Source: Deltaproteobacteria bacterium (lineage in GTDB: Bacteria > Bdellovibrionota_B > Oligoflexia > Oligoflexales > CAIYRB01). From it: DNA of 59,242 bases. Position numbers and translations under genes: made by a program. Numbering within the stretch: position 1 is the first letter of the stretch; every line of letters starts with the position of its first letter. Location: positions 1 to 59,242 of the forward strand of contig VGTI01000022.1 in NCBI GenBank assembly GCA_016874735.1. The letters run 5' to 3'. The notes below the pieces were generated by a model. It saw only the letters and a list, made by a program, of their open reading frames with translations, did no database searches and was not told the origin of the DNA. This document shows positions 54,827 to 59,242 of this stretch, in pieces.

Positions 54827-56275
54827 ATGATTCACCTAATCAACGATCTTTTAGTCCGCGTTGATGTGCTGCTAGCTCTGCACTTAGCTGTAGCTATTGG
54901 CGCCTCAGTGCACATCGTTCTGACCAAAGAGGAGCCGCGGGCAGCAGTGGGGTGGGTGGGGGTTGTATGGCTCTCCCCGATTTTAGGGACTCTGCTTTAT
55001 TACATATTAGGTATCAATCGCATTAGGCGCTCTGCCGTCAGTCTTATGGGACGCGATAACATAAGCGGTCTCGATTACGCGGCTGTACGTCAGTTGGATC
55101 ATGTGGGCCTGCTCACTGAGCCATCGATCAGGCGGCTTGCACACGTGGGTAATTTGGTGGCTGGATTGCCACTGCTCGAGGGTAATCAGATCACACCTTT
55201 GATCAACGGTGATCAGGCCTATCCCGAGATGTTAAAGGCTATCGCCGGGGCGCAAAAGAGCATCATGTTGTCGACCTATATTTTCGACAATGATGATGTG
55301 GGAGCTAAGTTCGTGGCTGCCCTGAGTCAGGCGCTCACGCGCGGTGTCGAGGTTCGTGTACTTGTTGATGCCACCGGTTCACGCTACTCGTATCCGTCGA
55401 TTATGAAACCTTTGCGGCGCGCTGGCATAAGAGCGGCACGGTTTATGCCGAACTTTCAGCCAACGCGGATAGCGGCCATCAATTTGCGCAGCCATCGTAA
55501 GATTCTGGTTATTGATGGGCGTTTGGGATTTACCGGAGGCATGAATATCCGGCAGGGCAACTGCATCCAAGAACGTTACCCGCATCCAATTCAAGATTTG
55601 CACTTCAGAGTTGCTGGACCGGTAGTGGCGCACTTGCGCCAGGCATTTATCGAAGACTGGGTTTTCACCACCAAAGAACGCCTTACGGGCGAGATTTGGC
55701 GTCCTGCCATTACAGAGCAACCGGGACAAGTTTTGGCACGCGGCATCTTGGATGGGCCGGACCGTGATTTTGAGAAGATACTCTGGACTATACTCGGTGC
55801 CATTGCGTCGGCTAAACACAGGATTCGGATCGTTACCCCTTATTTTCTGCCAGATGCAACCACAGTGCGTTTTTTATGTGTGGCGGCCATGTCCGGCATT
55901 GAGGTGGAGATTATCCTGCCGGCCAAGAACAACATCAAGCCTGTGCACTGGGCAGCGATGGCAACCTTGCCCCCACTCCTCGAAAAGGGGTGCCGCGTCT
56001 ATTTGTCCGAAGCACCCTTCGATCACTCTAAAGTGATGTTGGTTGATGATGCGTGGAGCATGATTGGATCAGCAAACTGGGATGCACGTAGTTTGCGTTT
56101 GAATTTTGAGTTTAATGTTGAGTGCTTCAGCGGTGGTCTCGCGGCGGGCTTGCATGCCATTTTTGAGAGCAAGTTGGCGCGCTCTCAGCCGCTGACCTTG
56201 GATCAGCTGATACGGCGCCCCACCGCAGCCAAGATCCGCGACGGTGTCGTACGACTAGCTGCACCCTACCTCTAG
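54827..56275 (+). CDS. cls: Cardiolipin synthase
   Basis: The 482-residue enzyme joins two phosphatidylglycerol molecules into cardiolipin. Two N-terminal membrane helices (about 12-70) carry EEPRAAVGWVGVVWLSPILG. Two HKD motifs follow: HRKILVIDGRLGFTGGMNI (about 225) and FDHSKVMLVDDAWSMIGSAN (about 401). AGGA precedes the ATG by 5 bases. It is 31 bases after the GNAT gene and convergent with the HpnI-like gene with an 18-base gap. The pattern fits ClsA-type enzymes. Confidence 0.94.
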   Translation: MIHLINDLLVRVDVLLALHLAVAIGASVHIVLTKEEPRAAVGWVGVVWLSPILGTLLYYILGINRIRRSAVSLMGRDNISGLDYAAVRQLDHVGLLTEPSIRRLAHVGNLVAGLPLLEGNQITPLINGDQAYPEMLKAIAGAQKSIMLSTYIFDNDDVGAKFVAALSQALTRGVEVRVLVDATGSRYSYPSIMKPLRRAGIRAARFMPNFQPTRIAAINLRSHRKILVIDGRLGFTGGMNIRQGNCIQERYPHPIQDLHFRVAGPVVAHLRQAFIEDWVFTTKERLTGEIWRPAITEQPGQVLARGILDGPDRDFEKILWTILGAIASAKHRIRIVTPYFLPDATTVRFLCVAAMSGIEVEIILPAKNNIKPVHWAAMATLPPLLEKGCRVYLSEAPFDHSKVMLVDDAWSMIGSANWDARSLRLNFEFNVECFSGGLAAGLHAIFESKLARSQPLTLDQLIRRPTAAKIRDGVVRLAAPYL

Positions 56276-56293
56276 TGTGGCGGGCAAAAGAAG

Positions 56294-57469
56294 TTAGCTA
56301 ACTTTCCCTAAACTCTGATCCTGCTCTTGGGTTTCATATTTGGGGACGGCCTCGACACGACCACCAGTCAGCAGCTTCAATTTGTTGCCCCGCCAAACAA
56401 TATGGCGCCCGATCAGGGAATGGAGCCAATTGAACGGCGCTAGGAGCTCTTTAAGCAACCAGATGGCAGGATTGATCCAAGTGTTGATGATGGCTCTCTG
56501 GACGAACAAGTCACAGAGGAACCACAAGGCATTGGTTGCTAAAACAGCTTCAAGGGCTAACTGGGGTGCAAAGCCGGATATGCCTAGATAAGCAAGCACC
56601 GAGGCCGGCAGGGGGCGATGGAGCCAATCGATGAAAAAGATCCAAGGCGTGGCGTATTTCCGCAAGATGTGCCAACGCAGGTGACGGAGCCAGAATTCCT
56701 GAAAGCTCCGTTGACCTATGAATTGCCGCACAGGCGCATGGGAAAGCGAGACTTTTTTGCCTTTGCGCTTGCAAGCCATGCCAAAGGCAAAATCTTCACA
56801 CGCAAAGTGACCAAATACCTTGAAGCCACCAAGCTGCTCTGCCAAGCTGCGTGCGAACATCATGGTCGAGCCTAAGCAAAAAGTTTGATGAGCGAGTCGC
56901 GCTTGGACTTGCGACCGAATGTAAAATGAATTCATGTGGTATTCTTCGAGCTTGCCGCCAATACCTTTGCCACCGTAGCCACACCTTAAACCCGTAACCA
57001 CTCCCGTGTCGGGTCCATAAACATCGAGCAGGTTCTGCAGGTAATCATCAGAAGCTCTGATATAGCTGTCGCTGATAACGATGAAGTCGTGCCTTGCTGC
57101 ATCGAGAGAACGTGCCAGATTATTCACCTTGGGGTTGGGGGCGATCACATCGTCACCAATGATGAGGTGTGCGGGAGCGCGGGGGTAGGCCGCTAAGAGT
57201 CGACGCACGACAGCTATGGCTGGATCTTGATCATCGGCGACGGAGAAAATGACCTCGTATTGGGGGTAGTCTAGGTTTAGAAAAGTTTCGAGGTTTTCGT
57301 AGAGACCTGAGTCGACCCCTTTTAGGGGCTTTAGGATTGAGAAAGAGGGTGTGCCTTCGGCCTTGCGCTCACGTATGCGCGTCCAAATCACCGTCGCTAA
57401 ACTGCCACCAACAACTAGGATTACATTCACAGTCCAAATTGTGAATGCGACGCCGTGAAACAAATCCAT
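56294..57469 (-). CDS. GT21-like glycosyltransferase (ceramide glucosyltransferase/HpnI family)
   Basis: The protein from ATG 57469 has 391 residues; the site GAGG lies 6 bases upstream. It has a first membrane helix, the GT-A domain with SILKPLKGVDSGLYENLETF, VADDQDPAIAVV and SDSYIRASDDYL (D1/D2), GHFACEDFAFG (acidic acceptor site) and RHLRWHI (the R-x-x-R-W motif of processive-type GTs). Further membrane helices follow at the C-terminus. The family includes ceramide glucosyltransferase and HpnI, which adds N-acetylglucosamine to bacteriohopanetetrol. HpnI pairs with the HpnK deacetylase in hopanoid synthesis; the only YdjC deacetylase here is 28 kb away, in a different setting. No squalene-hopene cyclase is in view. 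Confidence 0.85.
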   Translation of the reverse strand: MDLFHGVAFTIWTVNVILVVGGSLATVIWTRIRERKAEGTPSFSILKPLKGVDSGLYENLETFLNLDYPQYEVIFSVADDQDPAIAVVRRLLAAYPRAPAHLIIGDDVIAPNPKVNNLARSLDAARHDFIVISDSYIRASDDYLQNLLDVYGPDTGVVTGLRCGYGGKGIGGKLEEYHMNSFYIRSQVQARLAHQTFCLGSTMMFARSLAEQLGGFKVFGHFACEDFAFGMACKRKGKKVSLSHAPVRQFIGQRSFQEFWLRHLRWHILRKYATPWIFFIDWLHRPLPASVLAYLGISGFAPQLALEAVLATNALWFLCDLFVQRAIINTWINPAIWLLKELLAPFNWLHSLIGRHIVWRGNKLKLLTGGRVEAVPKYETQEQDQSLGKVS

Positions 57470-57596
57470 AGTTAGCCTCGACTGCGTTGGGAATATGCCG
57501 ATAATGATAACAGGGACTATATTGTTGGTCATTAGGCTAAATGTTGGGGTAATTTAAGTTTACTCAATATTTGCAGTCAATTTATGGGGAGCAATT

Positions 57597-58124
57597 ATGA
57601 CCGTTCTGGAACAGGCAAAAAAAGTTTTGCCCGAAACCGTCCTAGATACGGTGCTTCTGCGTCTATTTGGGATCGTCAAGGTACCGCTCATTGGCTACGT
57701 GAGACCGCGGATTCTAGAAGTTAACAACCGGCGGATGCAGATGCTCATCCCGCTGAATCGACGTTCCCGCAATCATCTCAAATCCATGTATTTCGGCGCC
57801 CTTATGATCGGAGCCGATGTTGCTGGAGCTTACTACGCCGTCAAACTCATCGTGGAGAAGGGTTACAAGATCGACTTTGTTTTTAAGTCCGCCGGCGCCC
57901 AGTTTAAAAAACGCCCTGAAGGCGACGTCGTGTTCACCTGTGAGCAGGGAGCTGCTATCGAGGCCCTGGTTGCTAGGGCACAGGAAACAGGGGAGCGTGT
58001 CGATACTGAGCTCAAGATTATAGCAACCGTTCCATCGATTTCGGATGATGTGGTTGCTGAAATGGACCTTGTGCTGTCGCTCAAAAAACGTGTCAAAAAG
58101 TCCACAGGCACCAATAAGGCCTAG
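57597..58124 (+). CDS. DUF4442 hotdog-fold protein
   Basis: The 175-residue protein belongs to the DUF4442 group of hotdog-fold proteins, related to PaaI-type thioesterases. The family signature is IPLNRRSRNHLKSMYFGALM, followed by ADVAGAYYAVKLIVEKG. The catalytic Asp/Glu and His expected of an active thioesterase are not clearly placed. GGGGAG precedes the ATG by 5 bases. It lies 48 bases before the nitronate monooxygenase-like gene and is probably in one operon with it; that suggests a role in acyl-CoA or fatty-acid-linked metabolism, but this is inferred. Confidence 0.82.
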   Translation: MTVLEQAKKVLPETVLDTVLLRLFGIVKVPLIGYVRPRILEVNNRRMQMLIPLNRRSRNHLKSMYFGALMIGADVAGAYYAVKLIVEKGYKIDFVFKSAGAQFKKRPEGDVVFTCEQGAAIEALVARAQETGERVDTELKIIATVPSISDDVVAEMDLVLSLKKRVKKSTGTNKA

Positions 58125-58172
58125 TCATCTGATCAACTGGTCTTTCAAGTAAAAGTAAAGGAGATGCGCAAA

Positions 58173-59144
58173 ATGTCTACCAAGGAACGAGCACTGACAG
58201 AGCGTCTTGGTATTAGCTATCCGATCATTGGCGGAGCCATGTATCCGTGTAGTAACCCCGAATTAGTTGCCGCAGTATCTGCGGCTGGTGGGATTGGAAT
58301 CGTCCAGCCTGTATCCCTCACTTTTGTGCACAAGCATAAGTTTCGCGATGGTTTACGCTACATTCGCACACTCACAGATAAGCCTATTGGTCTTAACCTG
58401 CTGATTGAAAAATCGTCGCAGAAGTATCTTGAGAAAAACCGCGAGTGGCTACAGATCGCTCTCGAAGAGGGGGTGCGGTTCTTCATCACGGCACTAGGCA
58501 ATCCTAGCTGGGTAGTCAAAGCTGTGGAAGCCAGTGGTGGTGTGGTGTTCCACGACACAACCGACAGAATGTGGGCAAAAAAGGCTGTGGATGCCGGCGT
58601 GCATGGACTCATATGTGTGAATAATCAGGCCGGGGGACACGCCGGGTCGCTGGCGCCTGAAAAATTATACGATGATCTGGCTCCACTTGGCCTGCCATTA
58701 GTGTGTGCAGGCGGAATTGGCGACCGGAAGGCCTACGAGCGCGCCTTACAAATCGGCTACCAGGGCGTGCAGCTTGGGACGCGCTTCATTGCATCGGTTG
58801 AGTGCACGGCACATGCAGACTACAAAGAAGCAATCGTCAATGCTGAGGCAGAAGATATTATCCTAACGCGCAAATTGACCGGGGTCCCCGTCGCCGTGAT
58901 CAATACGAAGTTCATGCAAGATCGCGGCGCTGAGGTTGGGGGCATTGCCAAATTTTTACTCGATCATCCCCGCACAAAACATTGGGCCAGAATGTTTTAC
59001 AGTCTGCGCTCTCTTTTGGAGCTCAAGCAGAGCCTGCATAAAGGCAGCGACTATAAAGAGTATTGGCAAGCAGGCCGCAGCGTCGCTGGGGTTCATAAAG
59101 TCGAGACCGTTGAGACGATCATCCGCGGCTTGGTGACACCGTAA
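58173..59144 (+). CDS. Nitronate monooxygenase-like flavoprotein (2-nitropropane dioxygenase family)
   Basis: The 323-residue FMN-dependent TIM-barrel protein has RLGISYPIIGGAMYP at the start, VSAAGGIGIVQP, then INNQAGGHAG-type CVNNQAGGHAGSL and VCAGGIGDRKAYERAL with the FMN phosphate-binding GTRFIASVE. FabK (enoyl-ACP reductase) is a close relative, so the name alone does not fix the reaction. ATG 58173 is chosen because AAGGAG lies 9 bases upstream; the ATG at 58164 directly abuts that site. It follows the DUF4442 gene by 48 bases. After 59144 the last 98 bases of the window hold no gene or terminator that I can see. Confidence 0.9.
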   Translation: MSTKERALTERLGISYPIIGGAMYPCSNPELVAAVSAAGGIGIVQPVSLTFVHKHKFRDGLRYIRTLTDKPIGLNLLIEKSSQKYLEKNREWLQIALEEGVRFFITALGNPSWVVKAVEASGGVVFHDTTDRMWAKKAVDAGVHGLICVNNQAGGHAGSLAPEKLYDDLAPLGLPLVCAGGIGDRKAYERALQIGYQGVQLGTRFIASVECTAHADYKEAIVNAEAEDIILTRKLTGVPVAVINTKFMQDRGAEVGGIAKFLLDHPRTKHWARMFYSLRSLLELKQSLHKGSDYKEYWQAGRSVAGVHKVETVETIIRGLVTP

Positions 59145-59242
59145 GTCGATTCTTTTTGGTGGAAAAATTACAGTATTTTTTGATACAAACGATCGATATC
59201 CAAGGTTCAATTGCATACCCCTAGGACTTTTCATGAGGCGTT

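Overview
This 59 kb window is a bacterial chromosome segment with tightly packed genes. No rRNA, tRNA or CRISPR array was seen. The gene content points to a Gram-negative proteobacterium-like organism, perhaps of the Bdellovibrionota/Oligoflexia kind. The signs are a FlmF/NaxD/FlmK-like lipid A module, many exported proteins and lipoproteins, 7TMR-DISM signalling proteins, homogentisate dioxygenase and LVIVD proteins. The lineage is inferred from gene content only; no marker phylogeny could be run.

Layout. Positions 1-1261 hold the edge of an IS630-type element, a possible gene remnant with a strong terminator, and an exported protein. Positions 1393-5323 (minus strand) encode a trans-sulfuration-type PLP enzyme, fabD, rpmF and a GYF-domain membrane protein. 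Divergent from these is the housekeeping run yceD-rpsB-tsf-pyrH-frr plus an amidase (5536-10797), with structured RNA leaders before rpsB and tsf. Positions 10916-16517 hold two adjacent histidine kinases (the second a 7TM hybrid with two receivers) that converge on a sigma-54 activator. Positions 16803-19312 carry a glycosyltransferase and an undecaprenyl-phosphate sugar-phosphate transferase for exopolysaccharide initiation. These are followed by mscL, an exported protein, an aldo/keto reductase, an AsmA/GspN-like protein, hmgA, a TPR membrane protein and an extended SDR.

Positions 27924-31233 form a three-gene operon: YdjC-type deacetylase, polyprenyl-phosphate GT2, and ArnT-like GT39. This matches the Francisella NaxD/FlmF2/FlmK logic for putting an amino sugar on lipid A. 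The GT2 gene appears to start at a CTG codon inside a CTGA overlap. An AT-richer island follows (31284-32626) with a decayed small membrane-protein gene and a toxin-antitoxin-like pair, nucleotidyltransferase plus ribbon-helix-helix protein, preceded by repeated palindromic operator-like sites.

Positions 32684-43670 are accessory: an HMG-CoA synthase, an exported trypsin-like lipoprotein, a candidate small RNA, a 7TM SpoIIE phosphatase, two LVIVD proteins (one fused to a VanZ-like membrane domain), an exported acetolactate decarboxylase, and an exported GH48 cellulase whose ribosome-binding site lies in a perfect hairpin loop. The rest holds asnS, two GT4 glycosyltransferases, an exported protein, a glycerophosphodiesterase and lysophospholipase pair, ribD, acnA, a GNAT protein, cardiolipin synthase, an HpnI/GT21-like glycosyltransferase, a DUF4442 hotdog protein and a nitronate monooxygenase-like enzyme.
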